Source: JBKHJA01 sp046538375
GTDB taxonomy: Bacteria; Acidobacteriota; Aminicenantia; Aminicenantales; Aminicenantaceae
NCBI GenBank assembly: GCA_046538375.1
Contig: JBKHJA010000091.1
Coordinates: 1 to 11,472, forward strand
DNA length: 11,472 bases
Direction of reading: 5' to 3'
Of the stretch, positions 5,376 through 11,472 are shown in pieces. The position numbers were made by a program, and so were the translations under genes. Below the pieces are notes generated by a model. It had not been told where the DNA came from. It saw nothing but the letters and a program-made list of their open reading frames with translations, and did not search any database. The stretch's first letter is position 1. Each line of letters begins with the position of its first letter.

Positions 5376-7754
5376 ATGACTAAGAAGGGCAACAAAGAAG
5401 AGAATCAGTTTAATGATATTTCTGTGGAAACCGACCAGAAAGTCCATGTGCCCAAAGAATTACCCATTTTGATGTTAAGAGACACCGTGGTTTTTCCTTA
5501 CATGGTGGTTCCTTTATTCGTGGGAAGAGAGAAGTCGAAAAATGCCGTTGATCATGCCCTTTCCTCCCATCGGATGATTCTCCTTCTAACCCAGAGAAAC
5601 ATGGAGATTGAAGAGCCCAAAAAGGAGGATATCTATCCAATAGGAACTGTGGCTCTGATCATGAGAATGTTGAAGCTTCCAGATGGGAGAGTGAGAATTT
5701 TGGCTCAGGGCTTGGTGAGAGCGAAGGTAGAAGGCCTGGGGGAGGATAAGCCCTATTATTCAGGCAAGCTCCGGGTCCTTCACGAGCCTGAGGAGGTTGA
5801 AAGATCCCTGGAAACTGAAGCTTTAATCCGCAACGTGCGTTCTGGACTGGAGAAAGCCTCTTCTCTGGGGAAAAATATCCCTCCTGAGATTATGATCATT
5901 GCCACCAATGTGGAAGAGCCAGGAAGGTTGGCAGACCTGACCGCCGCCAACCTGGAATTGAAGGTCCCGGAGGCTCAGAAGGTTTTAGAGATAGAAGATC
6001 CTGTGGAAAGGCTGAAGAAGATCTATGAGCTTTTGACCAAAGAGCTGGAGCTTTTGGACGTTCAATCAAAGATCAGCAGTGAAGCAAAAGGGGAGATGGA
6101 AAAGCTTCAAAAACAGTATTTTCTAAGGCAGCAGATGAAGGCCATTCAGAAAGAACTGGGAGAGGAAAGCGAAATACAGGCGGAAATAAAAGGATACCAG
6201 GAAAAATTGAAGAAGTTGAAAGTTACCCAGGAGGTCAAGGAAGAACTGGAAAAACAGATCAGCCGCCTCTCCAAGATGCATCCAGAGTCAGCAGAGACAG
6301 CGGTGGTGCGAAATTATCTGGACTGGATGTTCGATATCCCCTGGAACAGGAGTACAGTGGACAATTTGAACCTCCAGAAAGCCAAAGTCATCTTGGATGA
6401 AGACCACTATGGTCTGGAAAAAGTAAAAGAGAGAATCGTTGAATATCTAGGGGTGAGGAAGCTTTCTAAAAAGATAAAGGGACCTATCCTCTGTTTTGTG
6501 GGACCTCCGGGGGTAGGCAAGACATCTCTGGGCCGCTCCATTGCCAGGGCATTGGGAAGAAAATTTGTCCGTATCTCTCTGGGTGGAGTCAGAGATGAAG
6601 CAGAGATTAGAGGCCACCGGAGGACATATGTGGGTGCTATGCCTGGAAAGATCATACAGGAGCTGAGACGATGCAGATCAAGCAATCCTGTGTTTATGAT
6701 GGACGAAGTGGATAAAATCGGCGCTGATTTTCGGGGAGATCCTTCATCAGCTCTCCTGGAAGTCCTGGACCCAGAGCAGAACAATTCCTTCCGGGACCAC
6801 TACCTGGGCGTTCCGTTTGATCTTTCCCGGGTGATGTTCATCACCACAGCCAATCTTCTTGATCCCATCCAGCCCGCTTTCCTCGACCGGATGGAAACCA
6901 TCCAGCTTCCCGGCTACACAGAAGAGGAAAAGCTTCAGATTGCTCTCCGCCACCTGATCCCCAAGCAGGTCAAAGAAAATGCTCTGAATGAGAAATGGAT
7001 TTATTTTACTAAAGGGGCTGTTAAAAAGATCATCTCCCTTTATACAAGAGAGGCAGGGGTCAGAAATCTGGAAAGAGAGATCGCTTCGGCCTGCCGCAAG
7101 GTGGCCCGCCGTGTGGCCGAAGGAAAGAAGAAAATGACCCGAATCACCTCCCGGAACATAGAAAGCTTCCTGGGGCCGCCCAAAATATTTAAAGACCAGC
7201 CTTTGAGAAAAGATCAAGTGGGAGTTGCTACCGGGCTGGCCTGGGCAGCCACTGGAGGAGAAATCCTTTTTGTAGAAGCCACCAAGATGAAAGGAAAAGG
7301 GAATCTGACCCTGACCGGTTCTTTGGGAGAGGTGATGAAAGAGTCTGCTCAGGCCGCTTTAAGTTATGCACGGACTCATGCTAAAGAATTTGGGATTGAC
7401 ATAAGAACTTTTACCCAGAACGACTTCCATATTCACATCCCAGAAGGAGCCATTCCTAAAGACGGTCCTTCAGCGGGGATAACCATCGCCGCATCACTGG
7501 TTTCCATCTGCAGCGGGAGAAAAGTCAAGTGGGATGTGGCCATGACCGGTGAGATCACCCTGAGAGGGAATATTCTTCCGGTGGGAGGTGTGAAGGAGAA
7601 AGTCTTGGCCGCCCAGAGAGTGGGTGTGAAGAAAATCATCCTCCCTCTTCCCAACAAAAAGGACTTGATAGACATTCCCAAAAAAATAAAAAGAGAGATG
7701 CAGTTCATCTTTGTGGAGGAAATCAAAGAAGTTTTCAAACATGCCCTGGTTTGA
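5376..7754 (+). CDS. lon: ATP-dependent protease Lon
   Basis: This 792-residue protein has the full LonA layout. The N-terminal substrate-binding domain runs from about 28 to 220 (LPILMLRDTVVFPYMVVPLF), a coiled-coil helix from about 225 to 300, the AAA+ domain from about 340 to 590 and the protease domain from about 600 to 790. Walker A is GPPGVGKT (376-383), Walker B is PVFMMDEVDKI (438-448), the second region of homology is FITTANLLDPI, and an arginine lies in FLDRME. The catalytic dyad is Ser699 in KDGPSAG and Lys742 in GGVKEK. Lon unfolds and degrades damaged and short-lived regulatory proteins, antitoxins among them. GGAG lies seven bases before the ATG. It forms a pair with the upstream hsp20. 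The stop overlaps a TTG (7751) that could start an extended ThiL. No key residue is missing. Confidence 0.98.
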   Translation: MTKKGNKEENQFNDISVETDQKVHVPKELPILMLRDTVVFPYMVVPLFVGREKSKNAVDHALSSHRMILLLTQRNMEIEEPKKEDIYPIGTVALIMRMLKLPDGRVRILAQGLVRAKVEGLGEDKPYYSGKLRVLHEPEEVERSLETEALIRNVRSGLEKASSLGKNIPPEIMIIATNVEEPGRLADLTAANLELKVPEAQKVLEIEDPVERLKKIYELLTKELELLDVQSKISSEAKGEMEKLQKQYFLRQQMKAIQKELGEESEIQAEIKGYQEKLKKLKVTQEVKEELEKQISRLSKMHPESAETAVVRNYLDWMFDIPWNRSTVDNLNLQKAKVILDEDHYGLEKVKERIVEYLGVRKLSKKIKGPILCFVGPPGVGKTSLGRSIARALGRKFVRISLGGVRDEAEIRGHRRTYVGAMPGKIIQELRRCRSSNPVFMMDEVDKIGADFRGDPSSALLEVLDPEQNNSFRDHYLGVPFDLSRVMFITTANLLDPIQPAFLDRMETIQLPGYTEEEKLQIALRHLIPKQVKENALNEKWIYFTKGAVKKIISLYTREAGVRNLEREIASACRKVARRVAEGKKKMTRITSRNIESFLGPPKIFKDQPLRKDQVGVATGLAWAATGGEILFVEATKMKGKGNLTLTGSLGEVMKESAQAALSYARTHAKEFGIDIRTFTQNDFHIHIPEGAIPKDGPSAGITIAASLVSICSGRKVKWDVAMTGEITLRGNILPVGGVKEKVLAAQRVGVKKIILPLPNKKDLIDIPKKIKREMQFIFVEEIKEVFKHALV

Positions 7755-7779
7755 ATTTCCTTGACTTTTTCCTGTTGAA

Positions 7780-7800
7780 AAAGAGGGACAGTCCCTCTTT
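7780..7800. repeat. Perfect palindrome between lon and thiL
   Basis: AAAGAGGGA and TCCCTCTTT form a perfect nine-base-pair stem around a three-base CAG loop. It lies 25 bases after the lon stop and 20 bases before the thiL ATG. Only three T follow the stem, so it is a weak candidate terminator or an RNA-processing or attenuation hairpin. The core GGGACAGTCCC resembles short palindromes dispersed in some genomes next to REP-type transposase genes (inference from memory of such elements). Confidence 0.6.
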
Positions 7801-7819
7801 GGAAAAGGCTTCCTTTCCT

Positions 7820-8827
7820 ATGAAACTTGAATCTCTGGAAGAAAACGAGCTGATTTCAGCCATAAGAAGGGAGTTTTCCGGTAGAAACCCTGATTTGCTC
7901 CTGGGCATCGGTGATGATGCGGCTGTGGTCAAAGCAGGGAAGAAAAACCTCATATTCACCAAGGATTTGCTGGTTGAGGATTTCCATTTCAAGTCCTCTC
8001 TTCATCCCCCTTATTTTCTGGGAAGAAAGAGTCTGAACATCAACCTCAGCGATATCGCTGCCATAGGAGGGCGGCCCCGGTACGCGCTTCTCGGTTTGGC
8101 GCTTCCTGATAAGATGGATCCCTCATGGGTGATAGAATATTTTTCTGGTCTCAAATCTGCTGCCAGAGGAAGCGGAGTGAATCTTGTGGGCGGAGATATT
8201 TCTGAGGCCAAAAAAATATTCATATCCGTGACTGTGGTTGGAGAAGGAAAGAATATTTTGAAAAGAAGGGGTGCCAGACCAGGAGATTTGCTGTTTGTTT
8301 CAGGAACTCTGGGTGATGCCAAACAGGGATTGATTCTCCTTAAAAAGGCCTATGATCTGGGAAGGGATAGAAAGGCAGATGCTTTGTTGAAAGCGTTTCT
8401 GGATCCCCGGCCTCAAGTTTCGCTGGGGATGGAGATTTCGCGAAAAAAACTTGCTTCTTCTATGATCGATGTCAGTGACGGATTATCTGTCGATTTATCC
8501 CATCTCTGCCAGGAAAGCGGGTGCGGTGCTGAGATAGATGTCCGAAGACTGCCCCTTTCTCCTGAGCTTCGCTCCTGGCAGAGGAAGGCGGTTGATTTTG
8601 CTCTCCACGGCGGCGAGGATTATCGACTTCTTTTTTCCGTCCCTCCCGAGAGGGCTGGGTCCCTTTCCCTGCTGCAGAAAAAATACAAGCTGACTTTTAT
8701 CGGCAGAATGATAAAGAAGAAATCTCTGTATCTGATCGACCAGAAAGGGAAAAAGAAACCCTTAAAAATCAGAGGGTATCAACATTTCAGGAGAATTCCA
8801 GACTTCATCCATCATCCCCAAAAATGA
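7820..8827 (+). CDS. thiL: Thiamine-monophosphate kinase ThiL
   Basis: ThiL transfers phosphate from ATP to thiamine monophosphate, the last step to thiamine pyrophosphate. The 335-residue form starts at ATG 7820, MKLESLEENELISAIRREF, which matches the usual ThiL N-terminus. A TTG at 7751 would overlap the lon stop (TTGA) and add 23 residues that include the palindrome and look unlike the family. Marks of the AIR-synthase/ThiL fold are GIGDDAAVV (29-37), FTKDLLVEDFHF (46-57), INLSDIAAIGG (74-84), LVGGDIS (122-128), IDVSDGLSVDLSHL (216-229) and HGGEDYRLLF (263-272). The Asp residues in GDDA, SDI and GGD hold magnesium ions. All motifs are present. Length is normal. It follows lon without a strong promoter in between and is probably read from the same transcript in part. 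It is followed by a 248-base gap before the porin gene. Confidence 0.95.
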   Translation: MKLESLEENELISAIRREFSGRNPDLLLGIGDDAAVVKAGKKNLIFTKDLLVEDFHFKSSLHPPYFLGRKSLNINLSDIAAIGGRPRYALLGLALPDKMDPSWVIEYFSGLKSAARGSGVNLVGGDISEAKKIFISVTVVGEGKNILKRRGARPGDLLFVSGTLGDAKQGLILLKKAYDLGRDRKADALLKAFLDPRPQVSLGMEISRKKLASSMIDVSDGLSVDLSHLCQESGCGAEIDVRRLPLSPELRSWQRKAVDFALHGGEDYRLLFSVPPERAGSLSLLQKKYKLTFIGRMIKKKSLYLIDQKGKKKPLKIRGYQHFRRIPDFIHHPQK

Positions 8828-8882
8828 GATGGTAACATCTTCTATTAACGGTGATGAGTATAAATACATATATTGATGGAAA

Positions 8883-8971
8883 GGGGTGAGGGAAGGGGAA
8901 AGCGGAGCTGTTTCCCCTCCGAGGACTCGCTGGGGAAAATAAGCGTGCTGACGACCCCCCACCCTCACCCC
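8883..8971. repeat. Inverted-repeat element between thiL and the porin gene
   Basis: GGGGTGAGGG (8883-8892) and CCCTCACCCC (8962-8971) are perfect complements and bracket 69 bases. Inside lies a second hairpin, GGGGAAA (8895-8901) with TTTCCCC (8911-8917) around a nine-base loop. The whole would fold into a nested structure when transcribed. It has no coding frame of note. It may be a non-autonomous mobile or REP-like element, or a strong end-of-operon structure for thiL, though no run of T follows. Both readings are inference. Confidence 0.5.
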
Positions 8972-8999
8972 CTATCACGGAAAAAGAAATGCTTACATA

Positions 9000-9026
9000 T
9001 TGACAAACAGGATTGATTTTTATAAT
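9000..9026 (+). promoter_or_regulatory. Candidate promoter of the porin gene
   Basis: TTGACA (9000-9005) and TATAAT (9021-9026) are both perfect sigma-70 hexamers, but the spacer is 15 bp rather than 17. A second TATAAT lies at 9031-9036. Start of transcription near 9033-9045 gives a leader of about 35-45 bases with AGGAGG before the ATG. The short spacer may lower basal activity or require an activator. Confidence 0.55.
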
Positions 9027-9075
9027 TGAATATAATATCCGGCAGAGAACCAATGTCCAGAGAGGAGGGATCCAT

Positions 9076-10284
9076 ATGAAAAAAAAGCTTCTCATTTTCA
9101 GCCTGTCCTTATTTTTGATTCCGGTTGGTCTTTGGTCAGGAGGATGGAATAACACCTTGATGGGCTGTCGGGCCCTTGCTATGGGCGGTGCTTTTGTGGG
9201 AATAGCTGACCACCCCAGTGCCATATTTCACAATCCTGCTGGTTTGGTTTTCCAACGAGGGAGTCTGAATTTTTCTGTTGATGGCTTCTATATCTGGCCC
9301 ACCCATGACTATGTGATGCCCACGGGGTCAAGGGTTCAGAGCAAGTTCAACAACGCCCTGCCCCAGATTTTTGTGACCTACAAGACCAGCGACAGATTAA
9401 CCATCGGATTTGGAGCCTATGTTCCCTATGCAGGAGGGGGAGTGGATTGGAAGAAAAACGATCTGGGTTTTCCTTTGAAATCTCACATGGGCATTTTCTC
9501 TTTGACTCCCTCTGTCTCCTACCAGGTCAGCGATAAACTTTCCCTCGGTTTTAACCTGAATTTTTACCGGGGTGTACTGGATGTGGATACGGTTATGGAG
9601 AATTACGGTCCCATGAGCACTGAGGAGAGCGGATCTGCTCTTTCCGCCGGTTTTGGTCTGATGTACAGGCCCAGCGAAAGATTAGGAGTCGGATTGAGTG
9701 TCAGAGGCCCGGCCAAGATGGATCTTTCCGGCACCACCTCCATAACCACCACTGCTCCTGGATTTGGACCGCTGGAATTGAACCTCGATTCACAGACAAG
9801 TTTCAACCTTCCCTGGGATATAGAAGCGGGAATTTCTTATCAAATCACCGAAGATTTCCTGTTTACCACCGGCCTCCAGTACACCATGTGGTCGGCTCTT
9901 GACAAAGTGGAGAAGACCATTGAGGACATCCCTTTCACCGGAGATCTTAGAAGAGAAGAAGTCATGGATTTCAAGGATATCCTCATCTTGAGAGCGGGTG
10001 TGGAGTATGTTATCGCTGGTGGACTGGCCCTTCGAGCAGGCATCGGTTATGATCCCTCTGCCACCCCTGATTCTTCGCTGAATGTGACCAACATAGACGT
10101 GGATAAGATCACCCTGTTGGGCGGCATAGGATACAAGACAGGAAGTATGCAGCTCGACTTTGTCTATATCCATGCTCAGGGAAAGGAAAGGGAAATAACC
10201 ACCACTGCTTTCGGTCTGCCTTTGACCGAAAAATACAATCTCAACGTGACAGTCCTGGGGTTGGGGGTGACCTTTTCTCTCTGA
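9076..10284 (+). CDS. Outer-membrane protein of the OmpP1/FadL/TodX transport family
   Basis: This 402-residue protein should be a 14-strand beta-barrel that lets hydrophobic molecules such as long-chain fatty acids cross the outer membrane. A signal peptide (MKKKLLIFSLSLFLIPVGLW) is followed by the plug region typical of the family: GCRALAMGGAFVGIADHPSA (30-49) and FHNPAGL (51-57), the NPA motif. Amphipathic beta-strands with periodic aromatics continue to the end, which closes as LGLGVTFSL. I chose the ATG at 9076 because AGGAGG lies seven bases upstream and the signal peptide begins there; a frame open to 9013 adds 21 unlikely residues. It has its own promoter and no operon partner in the window; dapF converges on it with 24 bases between stops and no clear terminator. 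The transported substrate cannot be told from sequence. Confidence 0.9.
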   Translation: MKKKLLIFSLSLFLIPVGLWSGGWNNTLMGCRALAMGGAFVGIADHPSAIFHNPAGLVFQRGSLNFSVDGFYIWPTHDYVMPTGSRVQSKFNNALPQIFVTYKTSDRLTIGFGAYVPYAGGGVDWKKNDLGFPLKSHMGIFSLTPSVSYQVSDKLSLGFNLNFYRGVLDVDTVMENYGPMSTEESGSALSAGFGLMYRPSERLGVGLSVRGPAKMDLSGTTSITTTAPGFGPLELNLDSQTSFNLPWDIEAGISYQITEDFLFTTGLQYTMWSALDKVEKTIEDIPFTGDLRREEVMDFKDILILRAGVEYVIAGGLALRAGIGYDPSATPDSSLNVTNIDVDKITLLGGIGYKTGSMQLDFVYIHAQGKEREITTTAFGLPLTEKYNLNVTVLGLGVTFSL

Positions 10285-10308
10285 CCTGGTGATGTTTTTT
10301 AAGACCGC

Positions 10309-11154
10309 TTAGGAGAGAAAGTTCCCTTCAAACAGCACTTCAGAGGGTCCTGTCTGGTAAACAACATCTTTTTCCCATTCCACGGTCAGACTTCCCATGC
10401 TGGTCTTCACTTCGACCTTTTTGTCGGTCATATTTTTCAGAATCGAAGCGACCGCTGCCGCACAGGAGCCGCTGCCTGAAGAGAGTGTTTCTCCTACCCC
10501 TCTTTCCCAAAACAGCACCTCAATTTCCTGGCTGCTCAGGACTCTGATGAACTCGATGTTTGTCCTGTTGGGGAAAAAGGGATGGTATTCAATTTCTCTT
10601 CCTATCTGATGCCATTCGATTCGAGAAGGAAAACGGTCCACAAAGATGGCACAATGAGGATTGCCTAGAGAGACCACTGTGATGGGATAGATCTTTTGAT
10701 TGATAGAGAGAGGGTAATCGATGATTTTTTCATGAAAGGCGCCGTCATCAAAAGGAATGTCTTGAGATTTGAGCCTGGGAGTTCCCATCTCAATTTTCAG
10801 GTTGAACAGGTTCTTTTCCTGCTGAATGAGTTCACATTTTCTTTCTCCGGCAGTGGTATGAAAAACGATACAGGGAGAGCTTAGTCTCTTTTGGTGGTAG
10901 AGGGAGGCTGCTGCACACCGCAGTCCGTTTCCCGAGACTTCAGCCTCGGTGCCGTCAGCGTTGAATATGCGGAAATTGACCAGTCCCTTGGCCTCGTCTT
11001 GAACGGATATCAAAAGCAGCCCGTCTGCACCCACGCCTGTGTGGCGGTCGCAGAGACTCCGCGCCAGATCGCCCGTTTCGGAGAGCTGCTTGATCTTGGA
11101 AGAATCAATGATCAGGAAGTCATTTCCCAACGAGTGGACTTTAATGAATTTCAT
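10309..11154 (-). CDS. dapF: Diaminopimelate epimerase DapF, with Ser at the second catalytic Cys position
   Basis: DapF interconverts LL- and meso-diaminopimelate for lysine and peptidoglycan synthesis with two cysteines acting as acid and base. The 281-residue protein has normal length and family marks: FIKVHSLGNDFLIID (3-17), HTGVGADGLLLI (38-49), FNADGTEAEVSGNGLRCAA (64-82) with Cys80 as the first catalytic Cys, SLGNPHCAIFVD (162-173), PNRTNIEFI (195-203) and ERGVGETLSSGSGSCAAA (217-234). In the usual motif GETxACGSGAC the second catalytic residue is the first Cys; here it is Ser226 (codon TCA), while the later Cys231 is kept. The Ser codon is two changes away from either Cys codon, so one read error does not explain it. 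The enzyme may work differently, be weak, or use another residue. It overlaps the htrA stop by one base, so the genes are co-translated. Confidence 0.93.
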   Translation of the reverse strand: MKFIKVHSLGNDFLIIDSSKIKQLSETGDLARSLCDRHTGVGADGLLLISVQDEAKGLVNFRIFNADGTEAEVSGNGLRCAAASLYHQKRLSSPCIVFHTTAGERKCELIQQEKNLFNLKIEMGTPRLKSQDIPFDDGAFHEKIIDYPLSINQKIYPITVVSLGNPHCAIFVDRFPSRIEWHQIGREIEYHPFFPNRTNIEFIRVLSSQEIEVLFWERGVGETLSSGSGSCAAAVASILKNMTDKKVEVKTSMGSLTVEWEKDVVYQTGPSEVLFEGNFLS

Positions 11155-11472
11155 CAGGGTATCCGCAGGGTCACCACAAATTCCTGCGCTCTTCCGTCCC
11201 TTTCTCTGCGTATGAGCAGGATAATGGGATCTCCGGAATCCAGCTTATCCAGAATACCTTCCAAATCCTCTAAGCTTTTAATTTTTATGCGGTTGACTTC
11301 AATGATGATATCTCCTGCCCGCAGGCCTTTCCTTTCTGCCTGGCTGTAGCGGGTCACCTCGGTGATCAGAAGTCCTTCTTTTGTCTGGAGCCCGTAGCGT
11401 CTGGCCAGGTAGGGATTCAGCTCCCGCACAGTTAAACCCAGGTCTTTTCCCGAGGGTGTGGGAGTCTCACGT
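11154..11472 (-). CDS. C-terminal PDZ domain of a Do/HtrA-type periplasmic serine protease (partial, cut by the window edge)
   Basis: The minus-strand frame is open to the edge of the window, so the 5' part of the gene lies beyond 11472. The visible 105 residues or so begin with LGLTVRELNPYLARRYGL, the typical linker and first strand of the second PDZ domain in DegP/DegQ-like proteases. GLLITEVTRYSQAERKGL and RAGDIIIEVNRIKI follow (PDZ core with the hydrophobic peptide groove), and the end is FVVTLRIP. The catalytic His-Asp-Ser domain would be outside. A GTG at 11429 is not the true start because the frame and the domain continue upstream. Such proteases degrade or refold damaged envelope proteins. 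The stop shares one base with the dapF start. Confidence 0.85.
   Translation of the reverse strand, partial: RETPTPSGKDLGLTVRELNPYLARRYGLQTKEGLLITEVTRYSQAERKGLRAGDIIIEVNRIKIKSLEDLEGILDKLDSGDPIILLIRRERDGRAQEFVVTLRIP

Noticed and set aside
8827..8840. AGATG-GTAA-CATCT hairpin after thiL as a terminator
   Set aside because: The stem is only five base pairs and no run of T follows.
9790..10173. Minus-strand 127-residue frame inside the porin gene
   Set aside because: It is a shadow frame of the clear FadL-type coding sequence, with no ribosome-binding site or family features.
10285..10308. Bidirectional terminator between the porin gene and dapF
   Set aside because: The 24-base gap holds a run of T but no stem that pairs well on either strand.

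Overview
The window looks like chromosomal DNA of a Gram-negative bacterium. It has a FadL/OmpP1-type outer-membrane porin, a Do/HtrA-type periplasmic protease, diaminopimelate epimerase for peptidoglycan and lysine, NrdR, Lon and ThiL. I cannot fix the phylum from the sequence; an uncultured lineage near Acidobacteriota/Aminicenantes is only a guess. The window splits into an accessory, visibly AT-richer left quarter (1 to about 3130) and a housekeeping right part (about 3130 to the end).

Accessory part. Positions 1-474 hold decayed gene pieces: a broken copy of a small helix-turn-helix gene and a possible RhuM-type remnant. Positions 475-2100 hold a compact minus-strand operon of a ClpP/SppA-fold serine protease (serine dehydrogenase proteinase family), an 88-residue acidic antitoxin-like protein and a MazF/PemK ribonuclease toxin. 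The protease stop lies 1 nt before the antitoxin start, and the antitoxin and toxin overlap as ATGA. Positions 2279-3199 are the most unusual stretch. Three homologous modules stand in tandem, each an 11-bp-spaced direct repeat (TGTCAC/GTGACA type) followed about 80-95 bp later by a tRNA 3' end. The tRNA parts are a tRNA-Asp 3' half, a tRNA-Val 3' half and a complete tRNA-Gln. I read them as attachment ends of one family of small integrative elements that sit at different tRNAs. An intact 109-residue helix-turn-helix gene lies inside the third unit, next to the repeats, where an integrase or excisionase gene would normally be.

Housekeeping part. A plus-strand gene run (3416-8827) encodes a flippase-like membrane protein, NrdR, Hsp20, Lon and ThiL, with overlaps or gaps of 15 nt or less up to Lon. 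A near-leaderless promoter precedes it. Hsp20 next to Lon is a natural protein quality-control pair. A perfect short palindrome separates lon from thiL, and a larger inverted-repeat element separates thiL from the next gene. The porin gene (9076-10284) has its own promoter and a strong ribosome-binding site. It converges on a minus-strand pair, an htrA 3' end (cut by the window edge) followed by dapF with a 1-nt overlap. The DapF sequence has serine where the second catalytic cysteine is expected.

How the parts fit. The right part is a normal chromosome backbone of envelope, proteostasis and cofactor genes. The left part appears to have grown by repeated integration at tRNA genes, carrying a toxin-antitoxin-protease cargo and leaving decayed gene fragments.
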